NCBI GenBank assembly: GCA_950097015.1
Contig: CATNEN010000039.1
Coordinates: 5,162,501-5,226,500 of the forward strand
Direction: 5' to 3'
Length of the DNA: 64,000 nucleotides
Origin: Macrostomum hystrix
Lineage: Eukaryota; Platyhelminthes; Macrostomidae
Position numbers and translations under genes: made by a program. Positions 23,812 through 34,100 of the stretch are shown one piece after another. Numbering within the stretch: the stretch's first letter is position 1; every line of letters starts with the position of its first letter. The notes beneath the pieces were generated by a model. That model was not told the DNA's origin, searched no databases, and was given only the letters and a program-made list of their open reading frames with translations.

Positions 23812-23885
23812 TGAAAATCAGCCTTTAATGAATTTTCCAAGAAACGAGTTATCCCATCCTTCTTCTTTTAGTGGTTCTTGGAAAG
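23812..23885. repeat. Right member of the inverted repeat flanking LINE B
   Basis: Inverted counterpart of 21425-21490, with the shared core AATTTTCCAAGAAACGAGTT. The rest of 23668-24360 is AT-rich with no supported gene and is the upstream region of the thioesterase gene. Confidence 0.6.
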
Positions 23886-24367
23886 AGCACGTTGACTTCA
23901 TTTAATTTTTTCTGATGTTTACTATCTAACTGTCTATATGTTGATAAATGCAGCAACAAGAGGTGTTTGTTAGTTTTTTTTTATTTTAATTTATTAAAAT
24001 TTATTAAAATACCCTAAATTGGGTATCGAATGAACTTTCAAATCTTTCTGCTTTAGAGGTGCGCAAAATTCTTTCTAAATAATTCTTTCTCAAAAAGTTG
24101 TCCTGGACTTTTGAGATCTGCGTAGAGAGTATTGTCTCCTTGCCATGCACGCATGTACTCACCAAAGCTCACTTATCTGTGCGCGTTGATACTCGTACTC
24201 CCTCTACTCCCGATTGGAATGATAAGGGCTAAGCTAAATTGACTTACAATGTAGTTTGCAAAAAAAGCGTTCACAGCAAAGAACCCCCAAGCTGGAAAAA
24301 TATTTATTTTTGCAGACGCAAATGAAGCCATCCTAGTTTACTTCGTACATGGCTTAGCATTCACGGA

Positions 24368-26238
24368 ATGCGCGTTAGAATAAGCCATGCAGTGTCCCTA
24401 GTGGACCAGGTAATCAGTATTACCGTGACAGGCTGTCGCGGACTTCAACCAGTCACCCTTCGTCTCACGGTAGCAGAACCCTACGGCAGATTCTCCTCGT
24501 TCGGTCACTATCTCGCGGACGCCAGTGGAGAAGTGCACACTGAACGTGATCATTGCCAGGGCGGCAGCTACCGCGGCCTGGACTCAATGGGCCTGTTCTG
24601 GTCGCTTCGACAGGACCCGGGCCAGCGCGCCGGTCTGCGATTTCTACGCCGCAACGCTTTGGAGCCGATTGACTTCCGGCTGCGCGTCTTTCCTGGCGAC
24701 CTGGACGCCAGTTCAGCTGGACTTGACATCAAGGACACCCTCGCCGGAGCAGAAACTGCCATTCGGCGGACCTATCTGAGCCCGAATGTCACGAGGACAC
24801 CTATGTCAGTGGGTCGTCTGCGCGGAACTTTGTTCCATCCATCGGTTGCTGACGAGAGTCGCTATCCGGGAGTGCTGGACCTGTTTGGCATGGGTGGTGG
24901 CCTCATGGAGCATCGAGCTGCCCTGCTGGCCTCCAAGGGCTTCACGGTTCTGGCGCTGGCCTACTTTGACCACTCCGACCTGCCGGATCTCTTGTCTGTT
25001 TTCGAGTTGGACTATTTCGTTGAGGCTATTCAGTACATGCTGGCGCATCCGAAGGTTTTTTAATTTGATATTCTTAGCCATTTTCTTACTTTCAATTCGT
25101 CTTGTTTAATTCATTTGAAGAGACGTGCATTGGTTAATCATAAACGCGTTCGAGTCTCGTATCATGCACAAAAATTGTCAGAGTTCTTATCAACACAAAG
25201 CAAGACTCATTCGAGACGGAGACAATTCTAGCGAGATGACTAATTGTTGCCTAGAGCATTCGGACTCACGACTCACTCAAAGTTCGGGGGTTTGATTATC
25301 AGCTCCACTGGTACGATTTTCGTCCTTTAGCAAGACACTCACCTCTGTATGGCTTCAGTGCACCAAGCTTTTAAATGAGTATCAGCATCGGTTGGGGTAA
25401 TCGAGGGTGGATTAGGCGTCAAAGCAGTCCATGGACTGAACAGCCGCACGCAGCCTTCAGACGCGCCGCGCCGCGCAAAAGCTGCGACTGTGCTATCGGC
25501 AGCACACCTGCATGACCCGATCGGGACAGGTGGAATCAGTTAAATACCATGTCGTTTTATTGTACTCATATGAGTTTACGAAACACCGCAGTCAAATGTA
25601 AATAATCAGGTAAGAAACCCTGTACAATATGTATTTCGTCTCCCGCTGTTCCCATAACCAAGGTACGCGGCCCCAAGCTTGGTATCGTTGGCACCAGCGC
25701 CGGGGCGAACATCGCTGCCGATCTGGCCGTGCACTGCAGTGACAGCGTAGCCTGCGTCGTCTGGATCAACGGCATACACTGTCGCATCATCCTGCCTGTG
25801 AAGTACGCCGGTCGCTCTTATCCCTACCTGACACCAAGGAATGATCTAGTGAAGCGCTCCATTGTTGATGGAATTGAAGTGATCAATCTTCGAGACTGCT
25901 TCGATGCCGACTGTTCCGAAGAGCACTGGGTGCGAGTGGAGGATTCGGCCGCCAATTTTCTCTTCATCTCAAGTATGGACGACCAGGGCGTGCCGAACTA
26001 CTCTGGCAGGCTGCTAGCGGAGCGACTGACTGCGGCTGGCAAATCCAACTACCGCCTGCTGCAGTATCCGGGAGCTGGGCACCTGCTGGAGCCGCCGTTC
26101 AGCCCAATGAACCGACTGGTCTATCAGCGGGCTCATCGCGGGGTTGTGGACTTCGGTGGCGACGCGTTCTGGCACAACCTGGCGCAGGTCGATGCATGGA
26201 AACAGGCACAGCAGTTTTTGAAGCGTAACCTGGAATAG
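24368..26238 (+). CDS. Acyl-CoA thioesterase / BAAT family enzyme (two exons)
   Basis: Exons 24368-25054 and 25663-26238 (join in phase 0, HPK/VRGP) give 420 aa, the same length as mammalian ACOT1/2. Family: hydrolyses fatty acyl-CoA to free acid and CoA. Residues about 10-140 are the acyl-CoA thioesterase/BAAT N-terminal domain (GGSYRGLDSMGLFWSL); the rest is an alpha/beta-hydrolase with nucleophile Ser241 in GTSAG, Asp335 or 336 (SMDDQG) and His369 (GAGH). Serine rather than cysteine at the nucleophile favours thioesterase over bile-acid amidation. The end (LAQVDAWKQAQQFL) is strongly ACOT-like and carries no peroxisomal SKL. The donor AAG/GTTTTT is weak. The intron holds a SINE; an AATAAA lies at about 26455. 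The last 305 bp are duplicated inverted at 17565-17869. Confidence 0.92.
25245..25545 (+). mobile_element. SINE-like repeat, family 2, copy 2 (in the thioesterase intron)
   Basis: The longer copy of the family seen at 14455. Near its start it has a tRNA-like stretch (CCTAGAGCATTCGG, then box-B-like GGTTTGATTAT), followed by the shared blocks CGTCCTTTAGCAAGACACT, AGTCCATGGACTGAAC, ACGCAGCCTTCAGA and a GACCCGATCGGGACAGG tail. Confidence 0.65.
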
Positions 26239-28005
26239 ATCGCTCAGTGAACTGAGATGCATTGCGAACTAATATTCCATATTATAGTCCTAGTGACTAA
26301 CCGAAAATAATTGCTCACTTTTCAGATAGCGATGACTGCTTTATTACCCATCATTGATCCATTAATTGCGAAAAACTGTGCTGAAAAATGAATAACTTCC
26401 ATTTATCTCCCTTTTCGCACCTACCCAAAAACATTCAGACCATAAGCAAGTTCAAATAAATATATTAAGAATCCTGAGCTCGATTCCGCAGTGAGAACAC
26501 ATTCATTTGGGGGCGCAGCCGCGGAGAGAATGCTGGGGGGCTTGTTGTGCAATTTACGTCCTTGAAGGCAAACCCCCCAAGGCACAGTGAGGGGGTACAC
26601 AGTGAGGGGGTTCACAGTGAGGGGGTTCACATTGAGGGGGTACATACTGTATAAAAGTGACAAAGTCAGGTCAGATGTTCACACCTGTTCGAGTGTGGGA
26701 AAAAAGTGTATTGTAGTAGTGTATTGAGTATTGTATCTGTGTCTGTGTGTGTGCTCAGGAGTCGGCGGAAGGGGCAGACTGACCAAAACGAGGTGCCAGT
26801 GCCCACAGCCTGCCCGACTTTATCATATTATAATTATTATGTGTTCATATTTCGACGCCATTGGAAAAATGGCATATTTCTTGATTTCCCTTTGTAGGCT
26901 TGTTGCAGATCAGAAAAAGTTTTCTATAGAGAGTACGAGCTTTCTGAAATTGTGCAGAAACATGCCAAGGACCGCACTAGTAGTAGGTTGGGAAAGTGCG
27001 TTTCTTAAAAAAGTTTAAAGCACAGGTATATGCGGGAAAAAGAGACTATACGGAGATAGGAGATTTACATTTTTCTGCACAAATTTAGTTTGATTGACCC
27101 TTTAATTGGAGTCAGATCAAAGACTTATCTTTTCTTATTTATAGCTTTGTATCTGCTCCCAAACGCTATCACCATTTAAATAGGAAAAATGCAGAAAATC
27201 CAATCTCTGAATGGAACTTCTCGACCACAAACAAGCCTCCTACACTTTTTTTCAAGAAATTATGCTTTTTGTTATTCCATTTCAAGTGGTCCTTGTTCGC
27301 CTCACTACTGTAAGAGAACAGTTAGTTGTGAAGCATGCATCAAGTTTTTTCTATTGTTAATAAGCTTCAACTAACGTTTTCACAAATTTTAGTCAATTAG
27401 TTAGAGGAATTTAAGTTGGCTACGGTGTCAGTCTTCATTATAACGCAGTAATGAGACACAGGCTAACTGACGACATGACCAGACCTCTGCGATAGCATGT
27501 GATTTGCATGCAAACAGGTGTTGGACAGAATATTCAACCATTGCCAAACAATACGATACATCCAAAAAGGGAAGTGACATTACAATGACTTCAATAAGAC
27601 AAGTTTTTATTGCTAGTCCTGATCAATTTGACAATCCAATAAATTTTTGGATGTCGCAGTGATCCCTGATGTGCCAATGTGCAGTTACCCAGACCAGCAA
27701 TCTAGAAAAAAAATTGAATCAGCGATTTCCTAGAACACGCAGGCCTGCGAAAACATTCTAAAACATGCAGGCAAGCGTTTTTGTTAAACAAGAATTCCGT
27801 TTTTAGAAGTTGTGACTGAGCAGTGAAGGCACACTTCCTTTAGGCCTTCTAGGGCTAGAGAAGAGGACATATTTGAACCTCGAAGTAAAATAAAATAAAA
27901 GGACAATTTTTTACGAAAATTGATTCGCTGTCGCTACATGATCCGGCTAGCGCTGGTCTCGCAGTTTGAGTCGCTACTTTTCTGGAAGGTGGGGCAAAGC
28001 CCTCC
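25934..28005 (+). repeat. Right arm of the large inverted duplication
   Basis: Inverted partner of 15829-17869. It starts inside the thioesterase last exon at GAGTGGAGGATTCGGCC and ends about 40 bp upstream of the TATA box of the lectin gene. Because here both flanking genes are continuous across the edges, this arm is the ancestral copy and the left arm is the derived one. Confidence 0.95.
26470..26830 (+). mobile_element. tRNA-derived SINE, family 1, in the right arm
   Basis: Plus-strand copy: box-B-like GAGCTCGATTCCGC, GGGGGCGCAGCCGCGGAGAG, TGCAATTTACG, about four units of a 15-bp repeat (AGGGGGTTCACAGTG), a GTGTGTGCTCAGGAGTCGGC block, and an ATTATAATTATTAT tail. The head is truncated before box A. 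It sits directly after the thioesterase poly(A) signal. Confidence 0.85.
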
Positions 28006-28046
28006 CCTCCTCGACGAAAACTGCTGACTTTGGCGATTGCCCTGGC

Positions 28047-28054
28047 TATAAATA
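28047..28054 (+). promoter_or_regulatory. TATA box of the lectin gene
   Basis: TATAAATA, 87 bp upstream of the start codon at 28141, in a GC-rich context (GCGACCTCCGCGCGG follows). The spacing implies a 5' leader of about 60 bp starting near 28080. It lies just outside the right duplication arm, so the promoter core was not duplicated. Confidence 0.7.
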
Positions 28055-28140
28055 TGCGACCTCCGCGCGGTGAGCTCGGCGCCGCCTCCGACAACTACTA
28101 ACTACCAAGAGAACCAAGCTACCTGTGACCAACCTCCAAA

Positions 28141-31100
28141 ATGCAGTGCAGGTCTGTTGCGCCAATGGCCGCCCTTCTCGTCTGCTCTTTGCTGGCAACG
28201 GCAACCGGTAAGGTTGTTCTGATCCTCATCAATTCAAGTAGCAATCGGGTTTGAAGTTCTGTACCCGTTTCATAAAAAAATGTGCTACTTATTTCAGGCG
28301 TTCAGGGCAGCGGTGAGTTGTTTGTAGGGTGTTTGGGAATAATTTAATGAGGCGTAGGAGCTAGGCGGTGGTTCCTTCGGTTTTGGTTTGATTGTCCGTG
28401 AGAACAAAAGGTTTGGAGTGATGGCGCTCCGCGTGCTGTATATTTATAGATAAGTATTTACTTTACCGGAAGGTTCTGGAAAATTCATTGAGCATAACAA
28501 AGATGAATTATTGATTATGAGAAGATGCAATTAAGCTAATCAGTACTATACTAAAATACTTGTAAATTATTCAATTAATATTATTTATTGGTACGAAAGA
28601 GAGTTACTTTGTACAAAGGAATTTTCAGGAAAAATAAAGAAGTTTTGAATGTGGAAATTTCTAGAATTTTACGGTATGCTCGCGGTATAGAGTACGCTAC
28701 ATGTTCACATATTGAACTTCTAGAGGGGTCTACGAGGTTTGCCAGCCGGAAGGTTGCCAGCCGAGAGGTTTGCCAGTTTGTCCCACTCCCCCCATTATTC
28801 ATGAGTTTGACTCAACTCCCTCTCCCTTCCATTTAACCGTTTCAGCGTTGATTACTTTCAGGTAGACAATCAGAAAAGCACTGAAGTTCCTGAAGACAAT
28901 CAAAAGAGGACGAAATTATGCGGCAGAAATATGTAACAGTAATTATCTTCAGGAACTCAGAACCCCCACCCCCTATCATGAGTTCCCGAAAACAAAAAAG
29001 ACAGAAAATTGTATTACACATTATTACAGACTCTTGTATAAAACTATTATTACTGCTTTATTACTACGCTATTACACATAATGGCACGTGCAGTGAGTTG
29101 GAACTATTTGAGGAAAAATGCAACTCAATACAGTAAAAAGAATTCGGTCCAACAGCGCAACAAAATGTTTCTGTGTAACTCAAGCCGGGAAAAACTGTAT
29201 TACAAAAAGCAGCACCACAAAAAGGTAGTTAAGCATTCGCCATCATCAGCTTCTGGGCAAAAGCGACTCTAAAAGTTGCTTGTGCTTACTTGTATTAAGT
29301 ATAATTCATCCTTCTTTAATTACTTCGGAACTTTTAAAAGCATTTTCATTATTAAGAGTGCCACCCAAGGCCAAGATAGTAAAAATCAAATATACTGAAA
29401 CAAGGGACCGAACTGCAAATGTAAGAGAAACTGACAAAAACAGCAGCACCCTGAAAGTTTGAACTCGTCTAACTTGTGCCTCACAATTTGCAACGAATGT
29501 GATTATAGAAAGATTATCCCCTGGTCTTTACCTGTAAAACAATTATGTCACTATTTCACCGCAGTATTGACAGCTTGTCATTTGATAAACAATTGCCAGC
29601 TATTACTTGCTCAAGTGATGGGCGATGCCCCTCAGGAAAGAGCGCAACGGAAAGTCAGCTGGCAGTCCACCGTCATTCCAGCGTTGCGTGATACGCAGGA
29701 CCATCGCGTTGCTCTGCGCGTACTTCTGCCTCTCTTGTGGCACTTCGCCCGCGGCAGCTCGCTGCATCAGTAGGCGCTGATGGTCTTGTTCCTTTTTGAG
29801 GCAGCTGAGTAGCCTGAAGACTTGCGGACTGCTGCACCTGAGCACGACTTGAAGCCTTCGATGCCAAGCTTCCACACAGTTGTTGGTCCGATGCCGACCC
29901 TCAAGCGTGCGCTGACGGACGTTCCAGACGGCTAGTTCAAACCTTGGTTGCCGCCTCTGGCCATTTGGAAGACGCCGACCAATCCATTGATCCTCAAAGT
30001 AATTCGCCACCGGCGTGAGCTGCTCTGGGAAACCAGGCATCATTATCAGGTTGTCAAACGATGTGGCGACGGATTCAATGGGCACAAATGCCAGAGCAGT
30101 GAGGCAGCGCATCCAGAGCGATGTTTCCCCATCGTCCTGCTCCAGCTGTTGCTTTAGGCCTTCAGATATGGCCTTGCGGTACACGCACTGCCCTAGGTGA
30201 AATAGACACCCTGACGCGACAATGTCAAAAACGTGCCTGATGGCGTTCATGTGCGCTCGCTCGAAGTCGGCCATCCACCTGATTGGCTGCATGTTTGGTG
30301 CAAGATGGAAAAGCGTCTCGTAAAATCGCTGGTAAGTTTCTTGCGTCTTCTTAGGCCACAAGGCGTATATAAGTGGCCGAACAAACCCATGCCGCTCAAC
30401 GTGGACTTTCATCAACTGAGCAAACAAATTCGGAGAAGCATCGAATGTTCCATCCGAGTAGAAATCACTTGCTTCTTGCAGAAAGCCGAGGCTTTCCTCG
30501 CAACCGAAAATCAGGATCCGATCCGCCGTAGGTCCAGAATCGTGGAGTAGAAACCGCTGTCCATTGTGCTGTTGAAAATCTTCAGGGAGAACCAGCTCAG
30601 CTCGACTGGTTGGTTGGATGGGCAAGCCCTGAACCACTTTACGGGTAGATTGGACCATTTTCTTCAGCGCAGCTTGATTGGGAATGGCGACGGCTGAGGC
30701 CTCAGGGAGATTGTTAGTATTCTCCATGATGATGGTTGTTGTTGGGTTATGAGTAGTAGCAGCTTCTCGCTTCATGCCGCGTATGGCTTCTAGAGCATGA
30801 AAACGAGCACCATCTGGCCCGTGATTGTGCTGATGCAGCTGCTCAACCTTCATGCCGTCGCGCACATGAATTCGAACGGGGCACGAATCGTGCCGGCCTT
30901 GCTCACATTGCCAGAAACTAAGGGCTTCGTCCAATTTGCTGACCTTTTCGAAAGCAAAGTAGTATCCTTCACATGCAAGTTTCGGTTTGCCTCGCTTTGT
31001 AGTGGTCGCGCGAACCGGTGTTTCGTCCATGATGTCTCTTTCTCTCAAAAGCAATGCCTTGCAAATTCAGACGAAGCTACGAGTATATATTTCGTCCACA

Positions 31101-34100
31101 CACAACACACCGCCCACCCACCCCTAATCCCTTCACGCAGACAGCCCTAGCGAGTTTTATGACCCCGTGCAAACCAAAGCAACACAGCCCCCCAGTTCAG
31201 TCTTTGTCTTAGCTTAGCCCAGCCCAAGGATCTAAATTTTGGCTCACGTTCCCCTCACTGCGTCCTGCGGATGCTGTGAAGGCCTAAAGATAGGCGGATT
31301 TTACACCCTCGGCCCAAGGCAGCGAAGCTGCGTGAGTCATCCTGCATTGCGCACCCCCCCCCCAAACGCAGGGGCTGTCTCAAGGACAGAAAGCTACCAG
31401 CCAATAGGAACTCTCCCAAGACGAACGCCTGGGCTGGTGGGCTGGGGGAAAGGCCTAAGTAATTTTAACACTTTTCGCCTCGAGCGAAGACAACGTCATA
31501 GCAAACTGTCCAGCAGCTGGCAAACTTCTGGCTGGCAACCTTCCGGCTGGCAAACCTCTCGGCGGGCAAACCTCTCGGCTGGCAAACTTCTGGCTGGCAA
31601 ACCTCTCGGCTGGCAAACTTCTGGCTGGCAAACCTCTCGGCTGGCAAACTTCTGGCTGGCAACCTTCCTGCTGGCAACCTTCCTGCTGCCAACCTTCCGG
31701 CTGGCAAACCTCTCGGCTGGCAAACCTCTCGGCGGGCAAACCTCTCGGCTGGCAAACTTCTGGCTGGCAAACCTCTCGGCTGGCAAACCTCTCGGCGGGC
31801 AAACCTCTCGGCTGGCAAACTTCTGGCTGGCAAACCTCTCGGCTGGCAAACTTCTGGCTGGCAAACCTCTCGGCTGGCAAACTTCTGGCTGGCAACCTTC
31901 CTGCTGGCAACCTTCCTGCTGGCAACCTTCCGGCTGGCAAACCTCTCGGCTGGCAAACCTCTCGGCGGGCAAACCTCTCGGCTGGCAAACTTCTGGCTGG
32001 CAAACCTCTCGGCTGGCAAACCTCTCGGCGGGCAAACCTCTCGGCTGGCAAACTTCTGGCTGGCAAACCTCTCGGCTGGCAAACTTCTGGCTGGCAACCT
32101 TCCTGCTGGCAACCTTCCTGCTGGCAACCTTCCGGCTGGCAACCTTCCTGCTGGCAACCTTCCGGCTGGCAAACCTCTCGGCGGGCAAACCTCTCGGCTG
32201 GCAAACTTCTGGCTGGCAAACTTCCTGCTGGCAACCTTCCTGCTGGCAACCTTCCGGCTGGCAAACCTCTCGGCTGGCAAACTTCTGGCTGGCAACCTTC
32301 CTGCTGGCAACCTTCCTGCTGGCAACCTTCCTGCTGGCAACCTTCCTGCTGGCAACCTTCCGGCTGGCAAACCTCTCGGCTGGCAAGCTTCTGGCTGGCA
32401 ACCTTCCGGCTGGCAACCTTCGGCTGGCAACCTTCCGGCTGGCAAACCTCTTACTCCCGTATCCCCCTTTTGCCCCGGGCGAGTGTCTATGTGACGCATG
32501 TTTTCATTTATTTCCCTAGGTGAATAAATCATTTATTTCCCGCTGCCCCGCGGGCTGATAAATTCGAGACAACAACCATAGACTAACAAAAACTAGTTAG
32601 TTTCTAGTTCTTTAGTACTTTAGTTTCCATTGACTCTTTGCTAGCTTGCCCGTTGCAATTACGGGGGATACATACCATATTTCCAACTTATTTTGTTGAC
32701 AACAAAATAAGTTGGAAATATTATACATGTATCCCCCACTTGCCCACTTATTTCGGCTGCCAGGGTGTAAAGGCTCGAGGCGCAAATTTATTGACCGAGG
32801 CGAAGCCGAGGTCAATGAAATTCGCGCCGAGTGCCTTTGCACCCTAGACAGCCGAAATAAGTGGGAGAGATGGTATGTATCCCCCACTTGGCTGCCGACT
32901 TTCATTGCACTTTAAGTCTTCTGTTTCTTGCTACGCTCTGTCTGTAGTCTATGGTGAAAATCAAAATCCGAGAGGAGGGTAGACGCTAAAAAAGACAGCC
33001 TTTATGCGAAAAAGACAGAACAGGACAGAATAGCAGACGCTTGTATATGTCTAGCCCTCGATTTGAAAGCTTGACTGAGGCCGAGGCGGAGGCCATGATT
33101 GGCGGCACGGTCCCTCCGAACACCGTAAAGAAATGCGAGTGGATGCTGTCTACTTTCAATGAATGGCACGCGTTTAAGAAGCAAGAATGGGCGACGAATG
33201 GTGGACCATCCATCATGGTTATCAAGGACATGGATGAGTTTGACAAGACGGACCTGAACTTTCTCCTGAAGTTGTTTATCCTGGAGGTCCGGACAAAACG
33301 GAACGAACGGTACTCGGCTGGTACCCTGAAGGACTTCTTCTCAATGCTACAATACCAAATGCGCAACGTGCATCGCAAGGACTGGTGCCTCTGGACGAAT
33401 GTCGAGTTTGCCGAGTGCAGAAGAGCGTTGGACGCTGCTATGAAGCTATCAACTGCTGAGGGCAAGGGCGTCGGGCTCAAGAAGTCTGACCCGGTGTCAA
33501 AGCCCATCGAAGATGACTGCTGGACGGAGGGTGTGTTTGGTTCCGAGCGTTCTCGTTTTGCACTTTCTTTGTTTATTTCCCCAGACGGGTGTGACTTATG
33601 TCTGTGGTAAAAGTTCTGTTTCGCGCGGGGGCGCGGGAAATAAATGATTTATTGCCCTAGGGCAAATAAACGAAACGCGTTACGACATAGACAATGTTGG
33701 CGGGCAAGTGGGGGATACATACTTATTTGTCCCGGCCAGATAAATTTCAACGGCCAAATAAATAAATTTATCTGGTCTATGGGCCAATCCAACTGGGGAA
33801 TAAATTGATTCGCTGAACTTTGTTACTGTTGGTTTCTTTTAATAAAGTAAAGTTTAAAATGCAAAGTTCACTGGCCACGTTTTCAGGCCTGTGAACTGGT
33901 TAATTGGCCTCGTTTCGAGTTCTCAGGCTTCATTTTTTAGTGAGGTTTGGCCATAGACGGCCATTCCACTGGTAAAGAAAGAGCCTAGGAATCAACCGTG
34001 AACCCTCATATCTGTAGGTTAATTTAACTATCTTCATTGTTAGTTGACCGATGCCGCTGCTTGAGCAGCCATGGACTGTTCTGACCGATGCCGCTGCTTG

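Larger units (their letters stand above)
32459..33718. mobile_element. 1.26-kb element with ~95-bp terminal inverted repeats
   Basis: The left end (32459-32553: GTATCCCCC, TTGCCC, GTCTATGT, TTATTTCCCTAGG, then AATAAATCATTTATTTCCCG) matches the right end (33626-33718) in reverse complement, block by block, with a 20-bp exact core AATAAATCATTTATTTCCCG. The interior holds a Crypton-like ORF and a smaller hairpin element. I could not identify a target-site duplication with confidence. The known DNA-transposon superfamily is not obvious. Confidence 0.75.

Noticed and set aside
31239-32532. Frames of 269-426 aa with GWQTSRLANF or LPAERFASR repeats
   Set aside because: Several overlapping frames on both strands are open across the same minisatellite; composition is dictated by the unit.
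32612-32905. 97-aa ORF on the minus strand over the hairpin element
   Set aside because: It follows the palindromes of the MITE-like element and similar ORFs occur on the other strand; no protein similarity visible.
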